Assembly: GCF_016807805.1 (NCBI RefSeq)
Contig: NZ_CP063362.1
Span: 4,072,501 to 4,136,500 of the forward strand
Reading direction: 5' to 3'
DNA from: Xanthobacter dioxanivorans
Lineage (GTDB): Bacteria; Pseudomonadota; Alphaproteobacteria; Rhizobiales; Xanthobacteraceae
DNA: 64,000 nt
The notes beneath the pieces are model-generated. The model was given only the letters and a program-made list of their open reading frames with translations. It searched no databases and was not told the origin of the DNA. Positions 29,669 through 38,514 of this stretch are shown here, one piece after another. A program made the translations under genes and the position numbers. How positions within the stretch are numbered: the first letter of the stretch is position 1; each line of letters begins with the position of its first letter.

Positions 29669-31645
29669 ATGACGTTAGACGTGCGCGCAGAGTTCAATCG
29701 GGCCGCCGACCTGCATCGCAAGGGCAAGCTCGACAAGGCGATCAGTATCTATCGCCGCCTCGTCAAGGCACAGCCATCCGCTTTTGAGATCGCTCGTCTT
29801 CTCGTGCTTGCATACCTGCAAGGGGGCCATGCCAAGGAGGCCCTCGTTGCCGCCCGCCGGGCGCACGAGAGGAACCCGACCAATCCGCACGCGCATTTGC
29901 TCCTCGGAGCGTGCCTGCAGGCCGTCCAGGACCTGGAGCCCGCCCTGGCGGCATTCGAGGCTGCGGCAAGGCTCGCTCCCCAGCTGACCGAAGCCCATTT
30001 TCTCGCCGGTGGCGTGCTCGGCGCTCTCGGCCGCCAGGCCGAAGCTGTGGCGCGGTTCGATCAGGTGCTGGCTCTTGATCGTCGGTCGACGGAGGCGCTT
30101 GCGAATCGATCGACTGCCCTGTTGCAACTCGGACGCCCCGAAGATGCTCTGAACGACATCGAAGCCCTCACGGCCTTGCATCCCGGGGAGGCTCGCTACT
30201 GGATCGCCAAGGCGACCACGCTGCTCGAGCTCGATCGAACAGCCGCCGCGGCCGCCGCCGCCGACCAAGTCATCCGTCTTTCGCCGAAATCGTCGGAAGG
30301 ATACGCCCTGAAGGGGCGCAGCCTGATGAGCCGGGGCCGGCTGGAGGAGGCCCGCGACAGTTTTTATGCGGCTCTGGAGCACAATGCGACCGACGCGATC
30401 GTGCGTGATGAGTTGATCGTCGTATTGCGCCTCTTGGAGGATTTTCCGGCAGCGCTCGCCCAGTGCGATCTCGCGCTCGCGGCGACACCTGCGTCGGCAC
30501 GGTTTCGGCAGCATCGCGCAGAGGTCCGCCGGGCGGGAGAGGACTTCGCGGGTGCGATGGCCGACGTGGAGGGGGCCATTGCCGCGGATCCGCAGCTTGC
30601 GTCGGCGTACGTCACCCGCGCGCGACTCTTGGGCGATCTCGGCCGGTCGGAAGAGATTCGTCCCGCTCTGGAGCTCGCGTTGCAACGAGATCCACAGGAG
30701 CCGAACGGCCGGTTTCTGACGGCGGCGGACGACCTTGCCCATGGGCGGTGGACGGACGGCTGGACCGCCTACGAGTCCCGAGAACATACGCTCCCGCCGC
30801 CCTTCCGGCCGCTTGCGTTCACCCGCTGGGATGGACGGGAAAGGCCGGAAATGCTGGTCGTACTGGGCGAGCAGGGCATCGGTGACGAACTTCTCTTTAG
30901 CCGTCTGGTGCGTCTCCTCGCGGATGACGACATCCGCACGGTGCTGCTGACCCGCCCGGGCTTGGTGCCGCTGCTGCAGAACCTGGATGCCCGTGTGTCC
31001 ATCATCGGCGATTTGTCGGAGATCGACACGATGCGGCCCGGGCTGCGCTGGATCGCGGCGGGCAGCCTGCCGCTTCTGCTGCAGCCTGATCCGGAGCGGT
31101 GGCCTGAGCCGCCTTATATTACCGCTTCACCCGATCGAATTGCGAAATGGAGCTGGGTGAGGGACGAAAGCCTCTTCACCATCGGCATAAACTGGCAGGG
31201 GAACCCGTCGCGCAATGTGGATGTGGGACGGTCCATACCGTTGGCGGAATTTGCGCCGCTGGCGAAACTGCCCGGAGTGCGTTTGGTCAGCCTTCAGCAC
31301 GGGGCCGGGCGAGACCAGTTGCAGCAGGTGCCGTTTGCCGATTCCGTCGTTCAGCTCGGGCATGATTTCAACGCCGATGGCATCTTCACTGATACCGTTG
31401 GCGTGCTGCATCACCTCGATCTGGTGATCTCCAGTGATACGGCGCTTACCCACTTGTGCGGCGTGCGGGCCCACCCGGCTTTCGTGGCATTGCGGGCGGT
31501 GCCGGACTGGCGCTGGGGCTATGAGGGCGACCGCAGCGTCTTTTTTCCCAGCCTCCGACTGTTCCGGCAGGTCGAGCCGGGCAACTGGGGCGGCGTGTTC
31601 CATGCGATAACCGAAGCGGTCCGCAGCATGACGCGCGGCGCCTAG
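29669..31645 (+). CDS. TPR protein with heptosyltransferase-like C-terminal domain
   Basis: 658 residues. Residues 1-340 are about nine TPR units (for example DLHRKGKLDKAISIYRRLVK). Residues 385-658 resemble a GT-B glycosyltransferase of the family 9 type: LVVLGEQGIGDELLFSRLVR, TIGINWQGNP, VSLQHGAG and the C-terminal DLVISSDTALTHLCG, where heptosyltransferases keep DTAxxHLAG. Such TPR-GT proteins are often linked to polysaccharide or flagellin glycosylation, but here no such genes are adjacent. Codon use is visibly less GC-biased than in the neighbours (many T/A-ending codons), and the gene lies next to a tRNA. Both fit acquisition by transfer, which is an inference. Confidence 0.82.
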   Translation: MTLDVRAEFNRAADLHRKGKLDKAISIYRRLVKAQPSAFEIARLLVLAYLQGGHAKEALVAARRAHERNPTNPHAHLLLGACLQAVQDLEPALAAFEAAARLAPQLTEAHFLAGGVLGALGRQAEAVARFDQVLALDRRSTEALANRSTALLQLGRPEDALNDIEALTALHPGEARYWIAKATTLLELDRTAAAAAAADQVIRLSPKSSEGYALKGRSLMSRGRLEEARDSFYAALEHNATDAIVRDELIVVLRLLEDFPAALAQCDLALAATPASARFRQHRAEVRRAGEDFAGAMADVEGAIAADPQLASAYVTRARLLGDLGRSEEIRPALELALQRDPQEPNGRFLTAADDLAHGRWTDGWTAYESREHTLPPPFRPLAFTRWDGRERPEMLVVLGEQGIGDELLFSRLVRLLADDDIRTVLLTRPGLVPLLQNLDARVSIIGDLSEIDTMRPGLRWIAAGSLPLLLQPDPERWPEPPYITASPDRIAKWSWVRDESLFTIGINWQGNPSRNVDVGRSIPLAEFAPLAKLPGVRLVSLQHGAGRDQLQQVPFADSVVQLGHDFNADGIFTDTVGVLHHLDLVISSDTALTHLCGVRAHPAFVALRAVPDWRWGYEGDRSVFFPSLRLFRQVEPGNWGGVFHAITEAVRSMTRGA

Positions 31646-31719
31646 CCTCCGCGACGGCATTGCGGCAGCTTCGGGATGCCGGCGGAGGTTTTCTCCTCCA
31701 CGTAAATGAGGCGCGCGGC

Positions 31720-31748
31720 TTGCAAAGCGGGCAGGGGTTCGGCATACG
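31720..31748 (+). promoter_or_regulatory. promoter of tRNA-Ser
   Basis: TTGCAA (31720-31725), 17-base spacer, CATACG (31743-31748). A start seven bases later would leave a leader of only about four bases before the tRNA. Confidence 0.5.
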
Positions 31749-31758
31749 GAGAGGCGCC

Positions 31759-31850
31759 GGAGACGTGGCCGAGAGGCTGAAGGCACTCGTTTGCTAAATG
31801 AGCAGACCCCCAAAAGGGTCTCGAGGGTTCGAATCCCTCCGTCTCCGCCA
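31759..31850 (+). tRNA. tRNA-Ser (anticodon GCT)
   Basis: 92-base gene including an encoded CCA. The acceptor stem GGAGACG pairs with CGTCTCC, with discriminator G. The anticodon stem CTCGT/ATGAG carries loop TTGCTAA, giving anticodon GCT at 31793-31795 for AGC/AGT codons. A long variable arm (CAGACCCCCAAAAGGGTCTC) and the T arm GAGGGTTCGAATCCCTC confirm the serine type. No repeat of the 3' end was found downstream, so there is no sign of an integrated element using it as an attachment site. Confidence 0.97.
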
Positions 31851-32334
31851 TTCCCGCTCCCACGTCGTGGCCCCGTTCCTGTTCGTGCCCCTGCGGAATG
31901 CGATCCGCCGACGGAGCGCCGCGCCGATGGACAATGCGCCGGCAAAGCGAATCGAGGCCACCTTTCTGCGCCCCCTGACCCGCGAATCCTGCCCCTGCGG
32001 AAGCGATCCGCCCCGCCGCCCCAAGCCAGGGCGTGGAGTGTTGCTGAAGGGACACGCCCCGGTTTCCCGACGCGCCCGGAGGGGGAGGGGCCTCATGGCT
32101 ACGCTTTAGCGCCCGAGGAATGCCCCCCGGCCCGCCGCCGCGCGCCTCCGGCGTATCCACAAAGGCTACGCTCAAGATGATAAAAAATAAAGATTAACAA
32201 TGAGTTGTGCGGTCTGACGCATGCGTCGTCCCGCCTGGGTTGAAGGTATTTTGATAGGTCAAGTCCATGAGTGCCATTCCTGCAACACTTACCGGAAAAG
32301 CACCCTCCCAAAGGCGTGTTTGGTGCCGTTCTCA
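31851..32334. other. non-coding stretch between tRNA-Ser and the porin leader
   Basis: No convincing gene: short overlapping frames have neither ribosome sites nor recognisable products. An imperfect GGGCGTG/CACGCCC pairing lies near 32027-32060. The base composition falls sharply after 32170 (an AT-rich run AAAAAATAAAGATTAACAAT), marking the start of the porin control region. Confidence 0.5.
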
Positions 32335-32362
32335 TTGATCACAGTTCGGCCTTTTGTATGTT
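32335..32362 (+). promoter_or_regulatory. probable porin promoter with long leader
   Basis: TTGATC (32335-32340), 16-base spacer, TATGTT (32357-32362), about 160 bases before the porin ATG. The intervening leader is GC-rich and could fold, as porin mRNAs often do for small-RNA control; no specific sRNA site is claimed. Confidence 0.4.
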
Positions 32363-32527
32363 GGCTTTGCGACGAAGGGGGGCAGTCCCCGGTCGCCCAT
32401 CGCGTGTTGGGGCGTTTTTCGAAACGGTCAAATAGGCGCTGGGAATCGGGGCAGAACTCTCTCGGGGTGCAAGCCGCACCGGCGAAGCGGAACTCGCTCC
32501 CTCGGAACCAAACTTGGAGGTCACACG

Positions 32528-33997
32528 ATGAAGATGGTGAAGAGCCTTCTCCTCGGCAGCGCGGCGGGTCTCGTCGCTGTAGCCGGAGCTCAGGCCGCCG
32601 ACCTGCCCGTCAAGGCAAAGGCTGTCGAATACGTCAAGGTGTGCTCGGCTTACGGCGCGGGCTACTTCTACATCCCGGGCACCGACACCTGCATCAAGAT
32701 CGGCGGCTACGCCCGTTTCGATACCTACATCAATTCGGTCGGCACCTTTAACCCGGCGATCGCCTCGCCGGCCGGCACGATCTTCAACGGCGCCGGCGCC
32801 GCCGGTGCGCTCGCCTATCCCTTCTCGGACGGCGACGACAACGACTACCTGACCCGCGTCCGCGGCACGATCGACTTCGACGCCCGTACCCAGACCGACT
32901 ACGGCACCCTGCGTTCCTACGTGCGCTTCGGCGCCGAGTGGAACTCCCAGAGCGGCGCCGGCGTGGGCCCGAACAACGGCCTGTACTTCGAGCGCGCCTT
33001 CATCCAGTTCTCCGGCTTCACGTTCGGCTACACCCAGTCGTTCTTCGACACCGGCCTGAACTACATGCTGACGACGCCGTACGCCGGCTCCAACATGTGG
33101 ACCACCCTGGCGGCCTACACCGCCCAGTTCGGCAACGGCTTCTCCGCCACCCTCTCGCTGGAAGATACGGCCAACCGTACCACCGGCGTGCAGATGAGCG
33201 GCTCCACCGCCCAGCCGGTGTTCGGCGTCAGCACGGTTGCGACCGGTCTGTCCTACACCAACTTCCAGGGCGGCCAGCAGGCGCCTGACATCGTGGCCAA
33301 CCTGCGCCTCGACCAGGCCTGGGGTTCCGCGCAGCTGTCCGGTGCCCTGCACCAGGTGGTCGCGACGCTTCCGTGGTATGCCGGCTTCGTCCCGGGCATC
33401 GAGACCAGCTCGCAGTGGGGCTGGGCCATCGGCGGCACCGTGGAGTTCAAGCTGCCCTTCCTCGCGGCGGGTGACAGCCTGTTCATCCAGGCCGGCTACG
33501 AGCAGGGTGCGGCCTCCTATATCGGCCTCTCCGGCACCGCCCAGGGCCGCTCCGTGGGCGTCGGCTCCATCGACCTGACCCAGGTCGGCGGCTCGCTGAT
33601 CGCGAACGGCGCGTTCTACACCGTGGCCGATGCGGTGGCGACCAACGTCTTCGGCGACACCAGCCTGACCAAGGGCTGGTCGCTGCAGGGCCAGTTCCGC
33701 CACTACTGGACGCCCGGCCTGCGCTCGGCGCTCTATGCCGGCTACCTCTCCTACGAAGTGCCGGACAACATCGTCGCCGCCTTCGACTTCAACATGTGGC
33801 AGGTGGGTGTGAACACCATCTGGTCGCCGGTGAAGAACCTCGATATCGGCGCGGAAGTGCTGTACTCGAAGGTCGACGGCTCGGTGCCGCTGGGCCAGTA
33901 CACGGCCATCAGCAACACCGGCACTGCGATCGGCTCGCTCATGGGCGGCTCCACCGACATCTGGTCGGGCGGCGTCCGCGTGCAGCGGAACTTCTGA
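32528..33997 (+). CDS. outer-membrane porin, alphaproteobacterial Porin_2 type
   Basis: 489-residue trimeric beta-barrel porin for passive diffusion of small solutes. Sec signal MKMVKSLLLGSAAGLVAVAG to AQA, cut at Ala23/Ala24. The mature N-terminus ADLPVKAKAVEYVKVCSAYG and the disulfide pair in VCSAYGAGYFYIPGTDTCIK are family hallmarks. The chain alternates short beta strands and ends in an aromatic residue (VRVQRNF), the usual outer-membrane sorting signal. The start follows TTGGAGG at good spacing. A strong terminator follows, so it is a single-gene unit. Codon use is highly biased, as in abundant proteins. Confidence 0.95.
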   Translation: MKMVKSLLLGSAAGLVAVAGAQAADLPVKAKAVEYVKVCSAYGAGYFYIPGTDTCIKIGGYARFDTYINSVGTFNPAIASPAGTIFNGAGAAGALAYPFSDGDDNDYLTRVRGTIDFDARTQTDYGTLRSYVRFGAEWNSQSGAGVGPNNGLYFERAFIQFSGFTFGYTQSFFDTGLNYMLTTPYAGSNMWTTLAAYTAQFGNGFSATLSLEDTANRTTGVQMSGSTAQPVFGVSTVATGLSYTNFQGGQQAPDIVANLRLDQAWGSAQLSGALHQVVATLPWYAGFVPGIETSSQWGWAIGGTVEFKLPFLAAGDSLFIQAGYEQGAASYIGLSGTAQGRSVGVGSIDLTQVGGSLIANGAFYTVADAVATNVFGDTSLTKGWSLQGQFRHYWTPGLRSALYAGYLSYEVPDNIVAAFDFNMWQVGVNTIWSPVKNLDIGAEVLYSKVDGSVPLGQYTAISNTGTAIGSLMGGSTDIWSGGVRVQRNF

Positions 33998-34029
33998 TCG
34001 CTGCTTCACGGCATCGGTTGAAAAAAGAG

Positions 34030-34060
34030 GCCCCGGCGGTATTCCGCCGGGGCTTTTTTG
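34030..34060 (+). terminator. strong rho-independent terminator of the porin gene
   Basis: 10-bp stem GCCCCGGCGG/CCGCCGGGGC with loop TATT and six T, 32 bp after the porin stop. Confidence 0.93.
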
Positions 34061-34186
34061 TATATTCGTGAGGAAACTCGTCCCGGCTAAATATTGAATT
34101 AGAATAATTCTTTAGTTTTCTTCGGGAATTCATTTCAAGGCCCGGGTTTGCCAATATGCGTTGGGGTGTTCACGAAGGGATTCGAG

Positions 34187-35671
34187 ATGATCAACGCCGC
34201 GGGGCGCCAGGATGCCGAGCGCGAATTGCAAGTTGACACAGCAGGTTGCGGGACCCGGGGCGTGAAATCGTTTCTGGCCGCCGGCATGACCGCGGTGATC
34301 CTTCTGGGCAGCGCGGGGGCAATGGCGGCAGACGTCTCCACCAAGGCGCCGGCGGCTGCCGAAGCGCCGGCGGAGGAGGAGGCTGAGCCGTCCATCGCGC
34401 CCCACCTGGGTTGGCTCGGTGACTGGGGCGGCTATCGCACGAAGCTGGCGGATGCGGGCATCAAGGTCGGCGTCAACTACATCGGCGAGCTGTGGAGAAA
34501 TGCCGACGGCGGGCTCGGCACCGGCACCGCCTATAATGGGCGCTTCCAGTTCTCCCTGGATGCGGACCTGGACAAGCTGTTCAGCTGGAAAGGCGCCACC
34601 TTCCACGCCAGCGTGCTGCAGATCCAGGGATCGGGCTTTTCCGGCGAGTTCCTGGGCAACATCATGGGCGTGAGCAATGTGGACGCACTGTCGTCGACCC
34701 GCCTGTTCGAGCTCTACATCGAGCAGGCTTTCGCCGACGGGAAGTCGAGCCTGCGGTTCGGGCAGCTGTCCGCCGATTCCGAGTTCGCCGCCAGCGAGAA
34801 CGGCGCCCTGTTCCTGAACTCCACCTTCGGGTGGCCGGCCCTCTTCGCCGCCGACCTGCCGAGCGGCGGCCCCGCTTACCCCCTCGCCACGCCCGGCGTG
34901 CGGCTGAAGTGGGTGCCGAACGACGATTTCACCTACATGCTCGGTGTCTTCAACGGCAATCCGGCGCCCTGCTGCGGCGATCCGCAGGAGGAGAACAAGT
35001 ACGGCCTCAACTTCCTGGTCGATCAGGGCGTGTTCGTGATCGGCGAGGTGGCCTACAGCTACAACAAGGGCGACACTGCCGCCTGGCTGCCGGGCACCAT
35101 CAAGCTCGGCGCGTGGTACAATTCCAACTCGTTCGACGACCAGCGCTACGACATCTTCGGCATCCCGCTGGCGAGCCCGGCTTCCATCGGCTTGCCGAAC
35201 CAGATCCGCGGCGACTATTCCTTCTATGCCATCATCGATCAGATGATCTATCGCATGCCCGGCACGAAGGATAAGGGCATCAGCGTCTTCGGCCGGCTTT
35301 CAGCCGCGCCGAGCGCCCAGAACCAGATCGGCTTCTATGCGGATGGGGGCGTCAACTTCAAGGGCATGGTGCCCGGCCGCGAGGATGATTCCTTCGGCGT
35401 CGCTTTCGGCACCGCCCGCGTCACTGCCGCGGCGCGCGACTTCGACCGGGATACGGGCCTCTATTCCGGCGCCTACTATCCGATTCGCAGCAGCGAGACG
35501 GTGCTGGAAGTCACCTATTCGGCGCAGATCATGCCCGGATGGACCATCCAACCCGATTTCCAGTACATCTGGAACCCCGGCGGCGGCGTTCTCAATCCCA
35601 ACGATCCGTTCGGCCTGACCACCATCAAGAACGCGTCGGTGTTCGGGGTGCGCACGACCATCAACTATTGA
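34187..35671 (+). CDS. carbohydrate porin, OprB family
   Basis: Outer-membrane porin of the OprB family (glucose/carbohydrate-selective channels), 494 residues from ATG 34187. A GTG at 34262 would begin directly at the signal sequence (VKSFLAAGMTAVILLGSAGA, cut near AMA/ADV), so the true start is uncertain. The family N-terminus WLGDWGGYRTKLADAGI is clear, as are RFQFSLDADLDKLF, GQLSADSEFA and the C-terminal IQPDFQYIWNPGG. The chain ends VRTTINY, an aromatic barrel end. The AT-rich 120 bp upstream probably holds its promoter. No sugar-transport genes are adjacent. Confidence 0.9.
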   Translation: MINAAGRQDAERELQVDTAGCGTRGVKSFLAAGMTAVILLGSAGAMAADVSTKAPAAAEAPAEEEAEPSIAPHLGWLGDWGGYRTKLADAGIKVGVNYIGELWRNADGGLGTGTAYNGRFQFSLDADLDKLFSWKGATFHASVLQIQGSGFSGEFLGNIMGVSNVDALSSTRLFELYIEQAFADGKSSLRFGQLSADSEFAASENGALFLNSTFGWPALFAADLPSGGPAYPLATPGVRLKWVPNDDFTYMLGVFNGNPAPCCGDPQEENKYGLNFLVDQGVFVIGEVAYSYNKGDTAAWLPGTIKLGAWYNSNSFDDQRYDIFGIPLASPASIGLPNQIRGDYSFYAIIDQMIYRMPGTKDKGISVFGRLSAAPSAQNQIGFYADGGVNFKGMVPGREDDSFGVAFGTARVTAAARDFDRDTGLYSGAYYPIRSSETVLEVTYSAQIMPGWTIQPDFQYIWNPGGGVLNPNDPFGLTTIKNASVFGVRTTINY

Positions 35672-35697
35672 GTGCGAAGCCCGCTCCGGGTCCCGTG

Positions 35698-35721
35698 GTC
35701 CGCGGCGCCTGCGCCGCGGAC
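35698..35721 (+). terminator. GC-rich hairpin after oprB-like gene
   Basis: 11-bp stem around TCCGCGGCGC/GCGCCGCGGA with a two-base centre, 27 bp after the stop. No T-run follows, so intrinsic termination is doubtful. Confidence 0.35.
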
Positions 35722-36187
35722 GCGCCGTCGGCGGCGGCAAGGCCGGGCAAGATCCCGCATCCCCATGGGACCGAGAGGAACAGGTCGCCGTCCGGCATCG
35801 CCGGACGCGCGGAGGCCGCGCATGCCAACCGCCGACGAGCTTGACGCATCGGCCGTTGGTCCAAGCCGGCGCGGCGCCTGAGCGCGGCCCGCTCCGTATC
35901 GCTCGAAGACCGAGGCCGTTGGCAGGAGATCCTCCTCCGCGGTGGGCGGCCGATCCGATCCAGATGCGCGAGGCTTCCGAACCCGCGCCGAAATGTGCTC
36001 AACTCCCCGCCATCCACTTGGCATCGGCCGGGTGGAGGCCGAACGCGGCCGGCCCGCCGGACCCGTTGCGGCGTCGTTGCCGGGGCGGCAGCCCGTCTCG
36101 GTCTCGCAGGAGTGGAGAGGATCTACCGGCGCGCCGAGCCGCGCCGGCGGGATCCTGGGGAGAGGGATCCCGGGGAGCGCGCGACCC
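35722..36187. other. 466-bp gap upstream of the OmpA-repeat operon
   Basis: No supported gene. Open frames run through on both strands but show arginine/proline-rich shadow composition and no family similarity. GGGGAG about ten bases before 36188 is the likely ribosome site of the next gene. A promoter was not recognised. Confidence 0.45.
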
Positions 36188-38410
36188 ATGACGTCTGCCG
36201 GCCCGCAGGGGGCCTCGAACGATCGCGCCGCCGGGGCGGAGCGGACCAACGGCGCCGGGCCGGGCGCATCTCCATGGAGGAGGTGGAGGGTCCTTGTCGC
36301 GGGCCTCGTGGTCTGGTGCGCCCTCGCCGTGGTCATGCTCTCGATCGCGCGCGAGCCGGTGGAGGCGGAACTCGACGCGGCCGCCGCCGACATCCTCGCC
36401 CGCACGGGTGAGTCCTGGGCGTCCGCCCGGTTCGAGGGCCGCGACGCCACGCTCGAGGGCGAGGCGCTGGCGGAGGAGGCGCGCATCAAGGTCCGCGCCT
36501 CGCTCGAGGGCCTGTTCGGCGTGCGGGTGGTGCAGGACCGCACCACGCTCCTGCCCGAGCGCCGTCCCTTCACCTTCAGCGCGATCAAGGACGGGCGCGC
36601 CATCGCCCTCGACGGCTATGTGCCCTCCGTCGATTCGCTCCGGCGCATCGGGGCCATCGCCCGCTCCGGCGGCGATGTGGTGACCGGGCTGGACCGGCTG
36701 GTGCGGGCCAGGGGCGCCCCGCCGGGGGATTTCGCGGCGCTGGTCGCCTTCGGTCTGACCCAGCTCAAGAAGCTGCCTTCCGGTCGCATCACCCTGTCGG
36801 ACGGGGCCATCGCCATCGAGGGGCGGGCCCTGGACCTCGCCAGCTACGACGCCCTCGCCGAGATCATGCACGGCCCGCTGCCGGACGGGATGACCCTCGC
36901 GCGTTTCGCCGTCCGCCCGCCGGTGGCTTCCCCGTTCTACTGGTCGGCCGTCCGCGACGGCGGCATGCTGCGCCTCAGTGGCTTCGTGCCCTCCGCGCCG
37001 GCGCGGGCGGAGGTGGCGGCGGCCTTGTCCTCCGTCATCACCGGCATCGGGATCAAGGACGACACCCGCCTCGCGGACGGCGCGCCGAGCACGGAACTCT
37101 GGCTGAAGGCGGTGCGCTTCGCCGGCCTGCTCCTCGCCCAGCTGCCCGGAGGCCGCGTCACCTTGTCGGACAGCTCCATCGCGGTGGAGGGTGCGGCACC
37201 GGGGTTTTCCGCCTTCGACCGGATCTCGGCCCTTCGCAAGGCGCCGCCCGAGGGCTTCCAGATCACGCGCTTTGCGGTGGAGCCCCCGCGCGCCGTCCCC
37301 TTTACCTGGCGGCTCGACCGCACCGCCGAGGCCGTGCGCCTCACCGGCTTTGCTCCCTCCGACGAGGCGCGGCGGCTGCTCGTGGATGCGGCGCGGACCA
37401 CGTTTTCAGGCGCGCAAGTTACCGACGAGATGCGGCTGGCCTCCGGAGGTCCCGCTCCGGAGCTCTGGGTGAGCGCGGCGGGCTTCGCCGTGACCCAGCT
37501 CGCAAAGCTGCGCGCCGGGGCGGCCGAGATTTCGGGGACACAGGTGACCCTTTCCGGCGAAGCGCTCGATTCGGCCGCGTACCTGTCCATCCAGCAGGCG
37601 GTGAAGGCACCGCCGCAGGGCGTCGTTGCGACGGCAGCCGCGGTGAAGCCGCCCACCATCTCGCCTTATGTGTTTTCCGTCCGGCGGGAGGGGAGCGAGC
37701 TGACGGTGTCGGGCTTCTACCCCGACATGGCGGCCCACGACGCCCTCAAGGCCGTGCTTGAGCGTGACTTCCTGCGGGAGAAGGTGAACGATGTCTCCGC
37801 CGTGGGCGCGGGCGCCCCGGAAGGGTTTGTCGGCGCGGCGCTCGCCGGGCTGGGCCAGCTGTCGCGGATGGGAGCGGGCGAACTCAGCCTCGTGGACGCA
37901 CAGCTCCGCCTTTCGGGCGCGATCCTCGTCCCCGGGGCGGCGATCGACGTGGAGAACGAGCTGAGGCGGTCGGTGCGCCCCCCCTTCGTGATAGAAACGG
38001 CGCTTGAGGCCACCCCCGCCGGCCCCTCCGTGGATGCGGGCACCTGCGGCAAGCTGGTGGGTGAGCTCCTGGGGCGGGGCACCATTCGCTTCGCCATCGG
38101 CAGCGCGGAGATCGACCGGCGCAGCCGCGGCCTCATCGACCGGCTGGTCTTCACGCTGAAGCGCTGTCCCTCGGCGGTGGTGCGCATTTCCGGCCACACG
38201 GACGGGATGGGCGACGGCGAGTTCAACCAGCGCCTGTCGGAAGCGCGGGCCGCCGCCGTCCTCGCCTATCTGGTGAATGCGGGCATTCCCGCCGATCGTC
38301 TCTCCTCTGCCGGTTTCGGTGCCGGGCAGCCGGTGGCGCCCAACGATACGGAAGCCGGGAAGGCGCTGAACCGCCGGATCGAATTCGAGGTGAAGGAGCA
38401 CGCGCCGTGA
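36188..38410 (+). CDS. OmpA-family envelope protein with four tandem BON-like repeats
   Basis: 740 residues. An N-terminal cytosolic tail is followed by one membrane helix (35-53, VLVAGLVVWCALAVVMLSIA) and a periplasmic region. Residues 55-125 look like a BON domain (VEAELDAAAADILARTG). Four repeats of about 120 residues follow (127-246, 249-368, 371-489, 492-609). Each begins PFxW-S, has a SGFVPS-type turn, then LASG-P-LW and a L-SGR-TLSD-IAVEG core, and ends in an FAV-PP motif. The C-terminal OmpA domain (619-740) has RISGHTDGMG and NRRIEFEV, predicting peptidoglycan binding. So it is an inner-membrane-anchored, wall-binding protein. It overlaps the next small gene by GTGA. Its function is unknown. 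Confidence 0.85.
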   Translation: MTSAGPQGASNDRAAGAERTNGAGPGASPWRRWRVLVAGLVVWCALAVVMLSIAREPVEAELDAAAADILARTGESWASARFEGRDATLEGEALAEEARIKVRASLEGLFGVRVVQDRTTLLPERRPFTFSAIKDGRAIALDGYVPSVDSLRRIGAIARSGGDVVTGLDRLVRARGAPPGDFAALVAFGLTQLKKLPSGRITLSDGAIAIEGRALDLASYDALAEIMHGPLPDGMTLARFAVRPPVASPFYWSAVRDGGMLRLSGFVPSAPARAEVAAALSSVITGIGIKDDTRLADGAPSTELWLKAVRFAGLLLAQLPGGRVTLSDSSIAVEGAAPGFSAFDRISALRKAPPEGFQITRFAVEPPRAVPFTWRLDRTAEAVRLTGFAPSDEARRLLVDAARTTFSGAQVTDEMRLASGGPAPELWVSAAGFAVTQLAKLRAGAAEISGTQVTLSGEALDSAAYLSIQQAVKAPPQGVVATAAAVKPPTISPYVFSVRREGSELTVSGFYPDMAAHDALKAVLERDFLREKVNDVSAVGAGAPEGFVGAALAGLGQLSRMGAGELSLVDAQLRLSGAILVPGAAIDVENELRRSVRPPFVIETALEATPAGPSVDAGTCGKLVGELLGRGTIRFAIGSAEIDRRSRGLIDRLVFTLKRCPSAVVRISGHTDGMGDGEFNQRLSEARAAAVLAYLVNAGIPADRLSSAGFGAGQPVAPNDTEAGKALNRRIEFEVKEHAP

Positions 38411-38514
38411 TTTATCTCGCCCTTGCTCTGTGGCCCTATCTCCTCGGTGCCCTCATCATTGGCCTTCTCACCGGCCTGGCCATGGGCCGCTCAGACAACG
38501 GGAGGCGCGCATGA
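38407..38514 (+). CDS. 35-residue membrane peptide in the OmpA-repeat operon
   Basis: GTG 38407 overlaps the OmpA gene stop (GTGA), and its own stop overlaps the next ATG (ATGA), so all three genes are coupled. The peptide is one hydrophobic helix (YLALALWPYLLGALIIGLLT, residues 3-22) followed by a short basic tail ending GRRA. The exact coupling on both sides, and codon use like that of the neighbours, argue that it is a real gene. It resembles small single-helix subunits of membrane complexes. Confidence 0.75.
   Translation: MIYLALALWPYLLGALIIGLLTGLAMGRSDNGRRA

Noticed and set aside
31759-32527. Genomic island or prophage inserted at tRNA-Ser
   Set aside because: No integrase, no phage genes and no copy of the tRNA 3' end downstream within the window.
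35665-36603. 312-codon minus-strand frame between the OprB-like and OmpA-repeat genes
   Set aside because: Arg/Ser/Pro-rich shadow of GC-rich DNA overlapping the start of the OmpA-repeat gene; no ribosome site or family.
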